This document shows, in pieces, positions 8,923 through 17,231 of a DNA stretch of 64,000 nucleotides. The notes beneath the pieces were generated by a model. That model was given only the letters and a program-made list of their open reading frames with translations. It did no database searches and had not been told where the DNA came from. Within the stretch, counting starts at the first letter, position 1. Each line of letters opens with the position of its first letter. The translations under genes were made by a program, and so were the position numbers. The DNA is from Lwoffella lincolnii (GTDB lineage: Bacteria > Pseudomonadota > Gammaproteobacteria > Pseudomonadales > Moraxellaceae): the NCBI RefSeq assembly GCF_002014765.1, contig NZ_MUYT01000007.1:188828-252827 (forward strand), read 5' to 3'.

Positions 8923-9253
8923 TAAATACGCTTATAATTAATAAGCGTGGCTATTGATATTAATATTAAGCATTAAGGGGCACTGCCTAGACTTGTTTAT
9001 GATTTGTTCAGAAGCTTAAAAATGATAAAGACAGCATTTCAACATTAAAAAAATAAATCATAACATTAAATTCTTTAAACTGGAGAAACGCTTATCCTAC
9101 CATGATAATGATAAGCTCAAGTAATCAAGCAATAAAGCACTTAAATAAAGCACCTAGAATCCAGAAACTTTTTTAAGATGCTTGACTTGATGTTTTTATG
9201 TTAACAGCCATGTTAACAACAACCGATTAACCGATAACCGATAAGGAGTCATC
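8923..9253. other. Intergenic region upstream of ahpC
   Basis: 331 bp, AT-rich, with no coding frame seen. It holds GATAATGATAAG at 9104-9115, similar to half of a Fur box. The first seven bases (GATAATG) also occur in the palindrome before ahpF. A TTAACAGCCATGTTAA inverted repeat lies near 9200-9215. ACCGATTAACCGATAACCGATAAGG carries three CCGATAA-like units just before the start. The AAGGAG ribosome site of ahpC ends the region. No regulator can be assigned with certainty. Confidence 0.4.
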
Positions 9254-9820
9254 ATGACCGCCATCATCAACCAACAAATCCCAGAATTTAAAACCGAAGC
9301 TTTTGTCAACGGAGAATTTAAAACCATCTCATCTGACGATGTCAAAGGCAACTGGGCGATTTTTATGTTTTATCCCCATGATTTTACCTTTGTTTGCCCA
9401 ACTGAACTAGAAGACATGGCAAACCATTATGAAGAACTCAAAGGCTTAGGCGTAGAAGTTTATGCCGTATCAACTGACACCCACTTTGTGCATAAAGCAT
9501 GGCATGACTCATCAGAAGCCATCAGCAAAGTTAAATTTCCCATGCTGGGCGACGGCACAGGCAAAATCACTCGTGGCTTTAACATCATGATTGAAGAAGA
9601 CAACGCTGCCTTACGTGGCACATTCTTAATTGACCCAGAAGGTTTTATTAAAGTGGCAGAAATTCATGATTTGGGCATTGGTCGCTCTGCTAAAGACATG
9701 GTGCGTAAAGTCAAAGCCGCCCAATATGTGCGTGAAAACGATGGTGAAGTCTGCCCAGCAGCTTGGGAAGATGGCAAAGAAACCTTAAAGCCCAGCATTG
9801 ATTTGGTTGGAAAAATCTAA
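9254..9820 (+). CDS. ahpC: Alkyl hydroperoxide reductase peroxiredoxin subunit
   Basis: A typical 2-Cys peroxiredoxin of 188 residues that reduces H2O2 and organic peroxides; it is recharged by AhpF. The peroxidatic Cys is in TFVCPTELED (near residue 47) and the resolving Cys in GEVCPAAWEDG (near 166). The GGLG-like helix segment (GDGTGKITRGFNI) and the conserved Arg region (AALRGTFLIDPEG) are present. The start is preceded by AAGGAG at a good distance. A terminator hairpin follows. Its partner gene ahpF lies about 5.7 kb away rather than adjacent. Confidence 0.96.
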   Translation: MTAIINQQIPEFKTEAFVNGEFKTISSDDVKGNWAIFMFYPHDFTFVCPTELEDMANHYEELKGLGVEVYAVSTDTHFVHKAWHDSSEAISKVKFPMLGDGTGKITRGFNIMIEEDNAALRGTFLIDPEGFIKVAEIHDLGIGRSAKDMVRKVKAAQYVRENDGEVCPAAWEDGKETLKPSIDLVGKI

Positions 9821-9863
9821 GCCCAATTCAAGCTTTTGATACAAAAAGCAACAACACAACAAC

Positions 9864-9914
9864 AAAGGGCTGATGATAAGAAAGGGCTGATGATAAGCAT
9901 GTCATCAGCCCTTT
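9864..9914 (+). terminator. ahpC terminator built on a tandem 17-bp duplication
   Basis: AAAGGGCTGATGATAAG occurs twice in direct tandem (9864-9880 and 9881-9897). It is followed by the inverse sequence TCATCAGCCCTTT (9902-9914). Either copy can pair with the inverse arm, and the second gives a compact GC-rich hairpin ending in T residues. This suggests that the left arm of the terminator was duplicated. Confidence 0.75.
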
Positions 9915-10028
9915 ATGATGGTAATGGCAATTGTCTTGTTGAGATAAAAATTTTATGCCATAATGTTTTGTGTTAAAAATTAAGTTGTTTAATGTTGGTT
10001 AATCTTGTTTTGAAGAGATTTTTTTAAT

Positions 10029-10583
10029 ATGAATATGAAACTAAAATCGTCCATTGTGTTTGCCATGTTGACACTGTTATCATTGACTGCTTGTGATAAC
10101 TCAAATAAAAGCAATGCCGATCAAAGCAGTACAACCCAACAAGCAACCCATGAAGAAGCAAGCACTCAAGCAGTTGAACAGCCTATCATCGACTCAACTG
10201 ATGATGCTGTGGCTGACCCCATCGATGACGGTCAACAACCTGAAGTTACTGTTACAGATGGTGTGGGTGTGTTGCCTCAATCTGCTTATTCTGGTGTGTT
10301 GCCTTGTGCAGATTGTTCAGGCATTCAGACTGACTTGACGCTAAACGCTGATGGCACATTTGTGATGGAGCAAGAATATTTGGGCAAGCCTGATGGTCAA
10401 ATAACAACCAAAGGAACATACGACATCAATGGTTTGGACAGTCGATATGTGTTGTTACATCCAGAAGATCAATCTGACATACCGCCTTATTTGATTTATA
10501 TGGATAAAGACAGCGTGCAATTTCGTGATATAGAAAATGGAGAAGAGCCATCGCCTGACCACACATTGAATTTGGTGTCTTGA
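10029..10583 (+). CDS. NlpE-like copper-resistance lipoprotein
   Basis: A 184-residue lipoprotein with signal peptide and lipobox LSLTAC (Cys near residue 22). A 50-residue polar Asp/Gln/Thr-rich linker follows, then an NlpE N-terminal-type domain. The hallmark is GVLPCADCSGIQTDLTLNADGTF, including the CxxC pair. GTYDINGLDSRYVLLHP and the strand YLIYMDKDSVQFRD follow. E. coli NlpE is an outer-membrane sensor that signals envelope and copper stress through Cpx; whether this protein signals is unknown. ATG 10029 or the second ATG at 10035 are both possible starts. A clear terminator follows. Confidence 0.82.
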   Translation: MNMKLKSSIVFAMLTLLSLTACDNSNKSNADQSSTTQQATHEEASTQAVEQPIIDSTDDAVADPIDDGQQPEVTVTDGVGVLPQSAYSGVLPCADCSGIQTDLTLNADGTFVMEQEYLGKPDGQITTKGTYDINGLDSRYVLLHPEDQSDIPPYLIYMDKDSVQFRDIENGEEPSPDHTLNLVS

Positions 10584-11104
10584 TTGATTCGTCGTGTGTC
10601 ATTGTCTGACCATCGTTTGTGATTTAGGTAGAGATGTCAGTAACTTTCGCCCTAATCAGGGCGATTTTTTTGAGACACTTCTTTTGAGACACTGTTGTAA
10701 CTCACCCTTTTTGTTAAGATAAGTTAAAAATTTGGTCAGCTTGGTCAGTCTTATTGGGATAAGAAGATGGGGGTAAAATGGAAGCTGGCGTTATTCTACT
10801 ACTGGCATTATTCCACCATGGGATAAAACGGTTTGTTTCATTGAGTTTATGGGTTATTTAGGATAATTTCAATGATGGGGAGATTGAATGATGGGGGGAT
10901 TGATGGCAGAGATTAAGGATAACAAAATCTGACAGCCATCTTTGGATTTGTGGTGGTTTTACCATGAATTGACCATACAATCTTTTAAAAGTATTCTTTT
11001 AAAAGTATTGATGTCTCGCTTGCCATCAGCAAGGTTCAAGGTTGGATTTCCCAATAATTATTCATTATTGCTTTAGCCAAAGACAATAAAATAACCAAAG
11101 GTAA
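10584..11104. other. Intergenic region, nlpE-like to nadV
   Basis: 521 bp without a convincing gene on either strand. The first part holds the terminator of the lipoprotein gene. The remainder is low-complexity DNA with ATGATGGGG-type runs at about 10870-10905 and a 14-bp direct tandem repeat, TCTTTTAAAAGTAT, at 10981-11008. Nothing else was recognised. nadV ends here from the opposite side. Confidence 0.5.
10647..10671 (+). terminator. Rho-independent terminator after nlpE-like gene
   Basis: A TCGCCCT/AGGGCGA stem with a 4-nt AATC loop is followed by seven T residues, 64 bp after the stop codon of the lipoprotein gene. It is a compact and convincing intrinsic terminator. Confidence 0.9.
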
Positions 11105-12544
11105 TCACCACCCCGCCCGCTCACGAATGACAGTCAAATTGTCATCAATCAATAACTTACCATTGATAAACACATCTTGGAGCAGGTTGTTTTTATGATT
11201 GGTATCATTCCCCAATTCATCTTCTCGAATGGTGCGAATATGGCGAACATCATGGTTGGTCAGATTGCCATCATTTGTGCCATCAGTGTTTATCAATGCC
11301 AAACGACCTTTTTTGGAGCGTTTGGAATGGCTGGTAATGGGGTCTTTATACACATCATGCCACTTGCCATCAATGCAGATGCTACTGGCTTTCATGGCAA
11401 ATCCTAAGGTGTCTCGGTTGACTTGTTGCAACAGCCCACCACCCATGCCAAAGGTAACGTTCTCAGTGCTAAAACCTGCGTCCATGATGGCATCTAAGAT
11501 TTTGCTGATGCTGTGTGGATTAATGCCATCTCCTTGGATTAGGCGTATGTGGTCAGGTAATTGCTTATAGCCTTTGCTGTTTGTTTTAGAGCCAAATTTG
11601 GCAGCCAAACGTTCCAGTGCTTCACGCACCACTTTGGCAGGTTCGCCACTGTCAGGGCGAATGACCAGCGTACCGCCCATATTTTCGACTTTGTCTTTGA
11701 GTTCATCGCCCCAAATATTATCAATGGCATTCCATAAGTCATAGCTGTCTGATACCACTGAAAACGCCTTACCTTCACCGCCAAACCGCTCAATCATGTT
11801 GGCAAAAGCGGCAGGCTCACCGTCACGTCCCCAAGCGGTCATGGTGCTATGTTCAGCAGCTGGGATAGAAAAACCTGCCATCTCGTCATTCATACCATAC
11901 CAACGGGTGGCTGCCACCAACGCAGTCAGACTGTCTGTACCAGAAAAATTGACCAAATGTGCCAAACTGCCCAATGCCACCGTCTCAAGGCTGGACGCTC
12001 CTCGTGAACCAAAATCATGTAATCGAAATGGCAAGCTGTCTAAGCTGTCTGCTGATTTTACCAAAGCGGATTTGATGATGCCCTTACAGTAATGCGATAC
12101 GCTGGCGACTGTGGTTGGATACCATAAAGCACGCAGCAGAGCCGTTTCAATATAAGTGGTGAGCCAATAAAATTCAGGGTCAGTATTGACAACTTGACAC
12201 AACACATTACCAGTAGGAATGATTGATCCTTCTGCCACTGCTTGAATGCGTAAGGGCAGGCGGCCTTGATGTTTGTCTAGCAGTCGTTGCCAACCATCAC
12301 GATTAAATGGCAAGCCATGGGCAACTATCACCGCTTGGGCATCATCAATGTCTTTTTGGGTGATGGGGGTGATTAAATACTCTTTAACAAAGGCTTGTAA
12401 TCCAAAAAAGACCACAGGATAATCACCACGGCGTGCCTCAACATAGCTGGACACGTATTCGCTGTTTGGTGGATATTGCAAATAATGCGACGTTTTGTAG
12501 CTATCGGCATTTAAGATAAGGTTGGTTAAGTTATTGGTAAACAT
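11105..12544 (-). CDS. nadV: Nicotinamide phosphoribosyltransferase
   Basis: Converts nicotinamide and PRPP to NMN, the first step of direct NAD salvage. It has 479 residues, the size of the NAMPT/NadV family. Recognised motifs are LNADSYKTSHYLQYPP, DFGSRGASSLETVALGSLAHLVNFSGTDS, IPAAEHSTMTAWG (phosphoenzyme His), DSYDLWNAI, VIRPDSGEP and IQGDGINPHS. ATG 12544 is chosen because AGAGGA lies 7 nt before it; nine extra codons upstream look untranslated. The neighbouring minus-strand gene nadM encodes the next step, and the two are separated by a decayed toxin-antitoxin module. Confidence 0.95.
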   Translation of the reverse strand: MFTNNLTNLILNADSYKTSHYLQYPPNSEYVSSYVEARRGDYPVVFFGLQAFVKEYLITPITQKDIDDAQAVIVAHGLPFNRDGWQRLLDKHQGRLPLRIQAVAEGSIIPTGNVLCQVVNTDPEFYWLTTYIETALLRALWYPTTVASVSHYCKGIIKSALVKSADSLDSLPFRLHDFGSRGASSLETVALGSLAHLVNFSGTDSLTALVAATRWYGMNDEMAGFSIPAAEHSTMTAWGRDGEPAAFANMIERFGGEGKAFSVVSDSYDLWNAIDNIWGDELKDKVENMGGTLVIRPDSGEPAKVVREALERLAAKFGSKTNSKGYKQLPDHIRLIQGDGINPHSISKILDAIMDAGFSTENVTFGMGGGLLQQVNRDTLGFAMKASSICIDGKWHDVYKDPITSHSKRSKKGRLALINTDGTNDGNLTNHDVRHIRTIREDELGNDTNHKNNLLQDVFINGKLLIDDNLTVIRERAGW

Positions 12545-12742
12545 AGTCAGAAATCCTCTGATGGCTGTCATCGACTGATGACGATAAGCCCAATCCGTCT
12601 ATCGGAGTGGGGAAAGTGGTGGAAAAAATTAAGCAATTTTAGACCATTTAGGCACTATTATTTAAATGAGCAATACGCATAAGTAGGCAAGCCAATTTGT
12701 TACATTATCATTATCTATTTTTTCATAAATTTCTGTGAAATT

Positions 12743-12871
12743 TTATAAACTCAACTCACTATGGCTGCCAAGTCTTGCTAATTCTAAAACCTCAAGTATT
12801 GAATTGCCATTTTCTTTGTCAACTTTACGATAAATCAATACCAAGTCAGGTTTGATATGACGGTTGCAATT
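12743..12871 (-). pseudogene. C-terminal remnant of a YafQ-family toxin
   Basis: On the minus strand, an open stretch of 42 codons ending in TAA at 12743-12745 encodes RHIKPDLVLIYRKVDKENGN... ending ...LELARLGSHSELSL. This is the C-terminal half of YafQ-type mRNA endonuclease toxins: the H-I-x-P-D-x-L-L-I-Y strand, then the GSHSEL tail with the catalytic His. The N-terminal half is absent, and a TAG closes the frame at 12872-12874. The frame overlaps the last codons of the antitoxin gene. That fits a deletion fusing antitoxin end to toxin end. No functional toxin can be made. Confidence 0.8.
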
Positions 12872-13115
12872 CTAATTTAAACTCTTCAAGTGATAAGGGT
12901 TTTAGTTTGCCTGAATTTAACTCTTCAATCGCTGCAAGCGTTTGTATATTGGGGGCTGATAAATAACTTGCTTCATCATTTGTAATGGTGTCTTTAAAGT
13001 GTTCAAAATAAAAATTGATGGTATCAATGATAAACGCATTTTTTGTTGTACCCATATCCTGTGATACATCAATAATTTTTTGCTCAAGATACACAGGGAT
13101 ATCCAAACTAATCAT
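12846..13115 (-). CDS. RelB/DinJ-like antitoxin, orphaned
   Basis: A small protein of 89 residues. Its N-terminus reads as a ribbon-helix-helix strand (MISLDIPVYLEQKI) followed by helices IDVSQDMGTTKNAFIIDTINFYFEHF. The C-terminal toxin-binding part contains AIEELNSGKLKPLSLEEFKLEL, typical of antitoxins paired with RelE/YafQ toxins. ATG 13115 has AAAGGTG upstream; a GTG three codons earlier is an alternative. It starts 24 bp after the nadM stop on the same strand. The last residues (QPSYQT) probably arise from the deletion that destroyed the partner toxin. It may be a silent remnant or still bind its own operator. Confidence 0.72.
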   Translation of the reverse strand: MISLDIPVYLEQKIIDVSQDMGTTKNAFIIDTINFYFEHFKDTITNDEASYLSAPNIQTLAAIEELNSGKLKPLSLEEFKLELQPSYQT

Positions 13116-13139
13116 AATAAGCACCTTTAGCCTTATTTT

Positions 13140-14216
13140 TTATAACCCCACCATTTTGGTGATGATGGCATGATGGTCTTCAAACATTTTTTTGCTGTCC
13201 AACTCTGCCAATGGTAACCAAAATGCTTTTGTTGCATCATCACCCCCTTTGACTTTTGGTAAGCCTTTGGGGTCGTTTTTTAATTGAAAATAAAACACTT
13301 GCGTGATGGTGCGTCCCCGTGCTGAGCGGTATGGGTCATCAAACGTATGCTGACTATGGCGAGAGCCTTTAAGCACAGGCTCAGGCACTTTTAGGCGAGT
13401 TTCTTCTCTTAACTCACGGACACACGCATCAAACAGCGTCTCTTTTTTATTAATAAAGCCTCCTGGCAATGCCCATAAGCCCTTGCCAGGTAAACTGCGA
13501 CGTTCTACCAATAAGACATGCCCAGACTGTACCACAAGGGCATCAGCGGTCATAAACGTGGGTGGATAGGGTGCATATTCCCATTGTTTTTTATAGCGGT
13601 CAATAAACCAAGCTTCTTCGTGCAATGTTTGATAATCATCGCTTTGTTTAAAATCGTTTAACACCTGTTGGGTGGATGTTGGAATACGCTCTGCTGTTGG
13701 GGTTGCTCCCATTAAAAAGGCATCTCGAATGGGTGTGGCAGACAGGTTGTGAAAATTTGGTACAGACACCGATGCCCAGTTGGGGAACAGCGACAGATAA
13801 TAAGATGAGCTGTCTTTAGAATGTCCAATCAGACCAATGTTAGCCATCAAATTGCCTGTTACTGATTTGACGCATTTTTGCACATATTGAAGCCAACGAG
13901 TGTCATTATAAAGGGCATCGTCCAAACCCACGCAATGAATGCGGTCAGCGTCATCTTTAGGGTATGCCCCTTTTATCATCTGTGTGCGTTCTGTTACGGT
14001 AAAAGGGTTACGCAAACTTCTGGGTAAATTGGCAGAGCCAATGAGCATGATGACGTGATTGACTCGTTTTAAGGCTTGGTCAACGACAGACTTATGTCCC
14101 AAATGAAATGGCTGAAACCGTCCAATAAACACCAAATAATCATACATTTGATGGTCATCGGCTTGATGGTCATTGGTTGTGGATGGGGCGAAAGTTTGAT
14201 TAGAAAAGTTTGCCAC
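13140..14216 (-). CDS. nadM: Bifunctional NMN adenylyltransferase / Nudix hydrolase
   Basis: Joins NMN to ATP to make NAD; the fused Nudix domain probably hydrolyses ADP-ribose. It has 358 residues. The N-terminal nucleotidyltransferase (about 25-190) has GRFQPFHLGHKSV and the ATP-binding NLSATPIRDAF. The C-terminal Nudix domain (about 220-355) carries the box G-x5-E-x7-REL-x-EE in GGFINKKETLFDACVRELREET. It is similar in layout to the Synechocystis NadM-Nudix protein. GTG 14216 has AAGGTGAC upstream; ATG 14147 (MYDYLVFIGRF) is the alternative and would remove a polar leader. With nadV it forms the nicotinamide-NMN-NAD route. Confidence 0.93.
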   Translation of the reverse strand: MANFSNQTFAPSTTNDHQADDHQMYDYLVFIGRFQPFHLGHKSVVDQALKRVNHVIMLIGSANLPRSLRNPFTVTERTQMIKGAYPKDDADRIHCVGLDDALYNDTRWLQYVQKCVKSVTGNLMANIGLIGHSKDSSSYYLSLFPNWASVSVPNFHNLSATPIRDAFLMGATPTAERIPTSTQQVLNDFKQSDDYQTLHEEAWFIDRYKKQWEYAPYPPTFMTADALVVQSGHVLLVERRSLPGKGLWALPGGFINKKETLFDACVRELREETRLKVPEPVLKGSRHSQHTFDDPYRSARGRTITQVFYFQLKNDPKGLPKVKGGDDATKAFWLPLAELDSKKMFEDHHAIITKMVGL

Positions 14217-14521
14217 AGGTCACCTTGTGTTTTGTGATACGGTTAAAAGTTGCGTTTTATCATATCCTAAAATCATAGCCTAAAACCAAAATTTGGTAAA
14301 TTGTTAAGGAATGTCATCATATCGATTTTGTAAGTGATGAGCGATTGTTGTCATGTGGTTAGGGCTGGCGTACTCCTAAAAGTAAAAAACAATTTTTTAC
14401 AAAATCGCTGATGTGAGCGTCCTATACTGAACCATATGACAATGAACCACGTGGGTTAGATGGTGCGATTGTACCTTAAATTGGACAACAAAAGGAAATT
14501 GGATAGCCAAAGGACGCTTCT
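14217..14521. other. Intergenic region with a long-range inverted repeat
   Basis: 305 bp, no gene seen. CGATTTTGTAA at 14323-14333 is matched by TTACAAAATCG at 14397-14407, an 11-bp perfect inverted repeat enclosing 63 bp. The enclosed DNA shows no open frame of note. It may be a small non-autonomous element remnant or simply a structured promoter region for the small membrane protein downstream. Confidence 0.4.
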
Positions 14522-14767
14522 GTGGGTATGATTTTTTGGATAGCAATGTATCTATTGAGTAGCCTATTTTATAAATGGGTGCTTTCTTGGGGTGGGGCAA
14601 AAATCATTGAAGGTTGGAAGTCGTTTTTTTTAATCGGCTGGTTTGCGTTAGACTGGAATAGTGAACAAATTAGGCTTTATGCGTTAATTGGCTGGCTGGT
14701 TACTACTGTCATATTTATTATTGGGTGTTTTAATTCTCAATTTAGAGAAGAATATTTTTGGTACTAA
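14522..14767 (+). CDS. Small hypothetical membrane protein
   Basis: About 80 residues with three hydrophobic segments (IFWIAMYLLSSLFYKWVL, SFFLIGWFAL, YALIGWLVTTVIFIIGCF) and a polar end. I do not recognise the family. ATG 14528 or the GTG two codons earlier can start it; AAAGGA lies 14-20 nt upstream, a little far. Tryptophan-rich, membrane-like composition makes it more gene-like than random, but conservation is unknown. Confidence 0.45.
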   Translation: MGMIFWIAMYLLSSLFYKWVLSWGGAKIIEGWKSFFLIGWFALDWNSEQIRLYALIGWLVTTVIFIIGCFNSQFREEYFWY

Positions 14768-14926
14768 CTTGGTACTAACTTGTTGGGTTAAATTGACGTT
14801 TAAAAAACAGTTACCAACCAGCAGTTACAAAACCCCCACGATGGTTTGCATGGGGGCTGTTTGCAAAGGGTTTTGTTTATAAGGCAGATGAAATGACGCT
14901 TTTTCTCCTTATTCTTTTACATTCTT

Positions 14927-15151
14927 TTACTCTTCTTTTTTACTCTCTAAAATGCGATAAAGCTCATCTTTTAATTGCAATTTTTTGCGTTTCATTTTTT
15001 CGATTTCGTCTTCACGGCTGGCGTGTTTGACCACATCTCGCTCCAGTTTGTCAATTTGGTTATCTAAGTCATTATGCTCATGAAACAGCTTGGCAAAATG
15101 TGCGTCTGTTTGTTTAAGTTCGGTGATGAGTTCACGATGTTCTGGAAACAT
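14927..15151 (-). CDS. YdcH/DUF465 family small coiled-coil protein
   Basis: A 74-residue, highly charged helical protein (HRELITELKQTDAHFAKLF, then a long basic-acidic heptad stretch ending in LKDELYRILE). It matches the DUF465/YdcH family of short coiled-coil proteins of unknown function. An AAGGATAA ribosome site lies just upstream of ATG 15151. It stands alone between the small membrane protein and ahpF. Confidence 0.82.
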   Translation of the reverse strand: MFPEHRELITELKQTDAHFAKLFHEHNDLDNQIDKLERDVVKHASREDEIEKMKRKKLQLKDELYRILESKKEE

Positions 15152-15477
15152 GATGGTTATCCTTATGTTGAATGTTGATGAATGTTATTGGTGAATGTTG
15201 GCTTGCCGTTGCCCCCAACATGGCATTGGTTTAAATCAGCATTGGTTTAAAGGGGGTTTATGCCATTCTACCTAAATTTGCTGACAGTAACCAGCATAAT
15301 AACCACTTTAATAATGATAAAAAATAAATCAAAAATAAATTATTGATTAAAAATATAAAACATAAACTTTGATTTTCTAACATTGTCTAAAGGGTAGTCA
15401 TGTCGGATAATGACATTATCCAAATCCAAAGTCACTCATCTGTGGCAAAAATGATGGAATAATCACGGAGACCCAAC
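15152..15477. other. Intergenic region upstream of ahpF
   Basis: 326 bp, AT-rich, no gene seen. Its main feature is the perfect palindrome at 15405-15421, described separately. A duplicated GGCATTGGTTTAAA/AGCATTGGTTTAAA pair lies near 15222-15250. Confidence 0.4.
15405..15421. promoter_or_regulatory. Perfect palindrome, candidate operator of ahpF
   Basis: GGATAATG-A-CATTATCC is an exact 8-1-8 inverted repeat whose right edge lies 56 bp before the ahpF start codon. The arms resemble Fur-type GATAAT half sites, but the centre spacing differs from the common 7-1-7 Fur pattern. It does not fit the longer OxyR consensus. The same GATAATG string occurs at 9104-9110 before ahpC. The regulator is inferred, not identified. 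Confidence 0.5.
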
Positions 15478-17085
15478 ATGTTAGACCAAAGTTTATTAGA
15501 CGCTGTTAAATCTTATGGCGAAAATATCGTTCGCCCCATTCGCTTTGTCATCGGTCAAGGCGAGCATGACAAGCGTCAAGAATTGAGTGAGTTTTTAAGT
15601 CAAATTGCCAGTAGCAGTGATAAAGTTGCCTTTGATGTCAATGACCCTGCATTTGTAGATGGTCATTTACCCAGTCCGATTAGCTTTAGAATTGATTACC
15701 AACAGCAAAATGATGCTCATCAAGATTTAGGCTATCAAGATTCAGGCATTGTGTTTAGTGGCATTCCGGGTGGGCATGAATTCAGTTCGTTGATTTTAGC
15801 AATGTTGCATGCAGGTGGACACACGCTGAAACTTGATGGCAGTATTCAAAAGCTGATTAAACGCATTGACAAGCCGTTAAACTTTCAGACCTATGTGTCA
15901 TTAAGTTGTCATAATTGCCCTGATGTGGTGCAGGCATTAAATCAATTTGCTGTGTTAAATGACAACATCAGCAATGAGATGATTGATGGTGGTTTGTTCC
16001 AAGAACAAGTACAAGCCAATAACATTCAAGGTGTGCCAGCGGTATTTTTAAATGGTAAACCTTTTGTCAGTGGCAAGGTAGATACTGCCAAAATCATTGA
16101 TAAATTGCAAGCTGAATACCCAGATTTGTTAAGTGAGATAAGTGAAGATGATGGCGAACAGTTAGAGCAACAAGATGTGACCATCATTGGCGGTGGTCCT
16201 GCTGGTGTGGCAGCGGCGATTTATACCGCACGTAAAGGCTTAAAGGTAACCATTGTTGCTGACCGTGTTGGTGGACAGGTCAAAGACACCCAAGACATCG
16301 AAAATCTCATCTCTGTGCCATTGACAAATGGCAATGAGCTGTCAGCCAACTTTAATAAACATCTAAAAGCATATGAAGTAACCATTAAGGAGCATGTCAG
16401 CGTTAAATCGTTGAGTGAAACGGTGGACGAAAATTACCGCATTCATCTAAACACAGGCGAAGAGTTTGATACCCGCAGTGTGATTTTGGCAACGGGGGCA
16501 AAGTGGCGGAAACTTGGCGTCCCGGGTGAAGATGACTATGTTGGTAATGGTGTGGCGTATTGTCCACATTGTGATGGTCCTTTCTTTAAAGGCAAAGATG
16601 TGGCGGTCATCGGTGGTGGTAACTCAGGCATTGAAGCTGCTCTTGATTTGGCAGGCATTGTGAAACATGTAACGGTATTTGAGTTTGCCGACTCGCTTAA
16701 AGCTGATCAAGTGTTGATTAATAAAGCCAAACAGAAGTCAAACATTGACATATTAACGTCGGTTGCCACGCAAGAAATTAAGGCCACCGATGGTAAAGTC
16801 AGCTCGATTGTTTATCAAGAACGGAACACTGGTGAGATAAAAGAGCTGGATTTATCTGCCGTGTTCATACAAATTGGGCTGGTGCCTAACTCAGAATTTG
16901 TGAAAGGGTTTGTTGATGTTAACCGCTTTGGTGAGATTGAAATTGATGAACGTTGTCATACTGACCGCAAGGGCATTTTTGCTTGTGGTGATGTAACCAC
17001 CGTGCCATTTAAACAAATTAATATTGCGATGGGCGAAGGCAGCAAGGCAGCATTATCAGCATTTGAGTATCTGGTGATGCAGTGA
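15478..17085 (+). CDS. ahpF: Alkyl hydroperoxide reductase flavoprotein subunit
   Basis: Transfers electrons from NADH through FAD and two disulfide centres to AhpC. The 535-residue protein has a tandem thioredoxin-like N-terminal domain (1-200) with redox pair SCHNCPD. Next comes the FAD domain starting GGGPAGVAAAIYTARKG. The thioredoxin-reductase pair YCPHCDGPFF sits within the NADH domain (GGGNSGIEAALDLAG). The C-terminus holds FACGDVTTVPFKQINIAMGEG. Full length. ATG 15478 follows GGAGA. It is unlinked from ahpC; the palindrome 56 bp upstream suggests its own regulation. Confidence 0.96.
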   Translation: MLDQSLLDAVKSYGENIVRPIRFVIGQGEHDKRQELSEFLSQIASSSDKVAFDVNDPAFVDGHLPSPISFRIDYQQQNDAHQDLGYQDSGIVFSGIPGGHEFSSLILAMLHAGGHTLKLDGSIQKLIKRIDKPLNFQTYVSLSCHNCPDVVQALNQFAVLNDNISNEMIDGGLFQEQVQANNIQGVPAVFLNGKPFVSGKVDTAKIIDKLQAEYPDLLSEISEDDGEQLEQQDVTIIGGGPAGVAAAIYTARKGLKVTIVADRVGGQVKDTQDIENLISVPLTNGNELSANFNKHLKAYEVTIKEHVSVKSLSETVDENYRIHLNTGEEFDTRSVILATGAKWRKLGVPGEDDYVGNGVAYCPHCDGPFFKGKDVAVIGGGNSGIEAALDLAGIVKHVTVFEFADSLKADQVLINKAKQKSNIDILTSVATQEIKATDGKVSSIVYQERNTGEIKELDLSAVFIQIGLVPNSEFVKGFVDVNRFGEIEIDERCHTDRKGIFACGDVTTVPFKQINIAMGEGSKAALSAFEYLVMQ

Positions 17086-17175
17086 TGACATGCCTAAGTA
17101 TTTGAATGGTCAATGTTTTAATTGTAAGTGTTTAATTAAATGCCAATTGAATGCCAAGTGTGTCATCAGTGACAT

Positions 17176-17212
17176 AAACCACCCATACACATTCATGCGA
17201 TATGGGTGGTTT
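17176..17212 (+). terminator. Hairpin terminator after ahpF
   Basis: AAACCACCCATA at 17176-17187 pairs with TATGGGTGGTTT at 17201-17212, a 12-bp stem with a 13-nt loop. It lies between the convergent ahpF and BaiN-like genes and could serve both directions, although the T-tract is short. Confidence 0.7.
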
Positions 17213-17231
17213 GCTTGTCTAAGCCATTTGT

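Noticed and set aside
8561..8941. Second long ORF overlapping the OmpA-like lipoprotein gene
   Set aside because: It is a frame shadow of the repeat-rich lipoprotein tail (Met/Ile-rich) without a ribosome site.
9104..9115. Fur box before ahpC
   Set aside because: Only one half of the consensus is present; reported as a shared half site, not as a Fur box.
14397..14600. Minus-strand 67-codon ORF near the small membrane protein
   Set aside because: It runs antisense through the inverted repeat and the start of the plus-strand gene; no ribosome site or motif.
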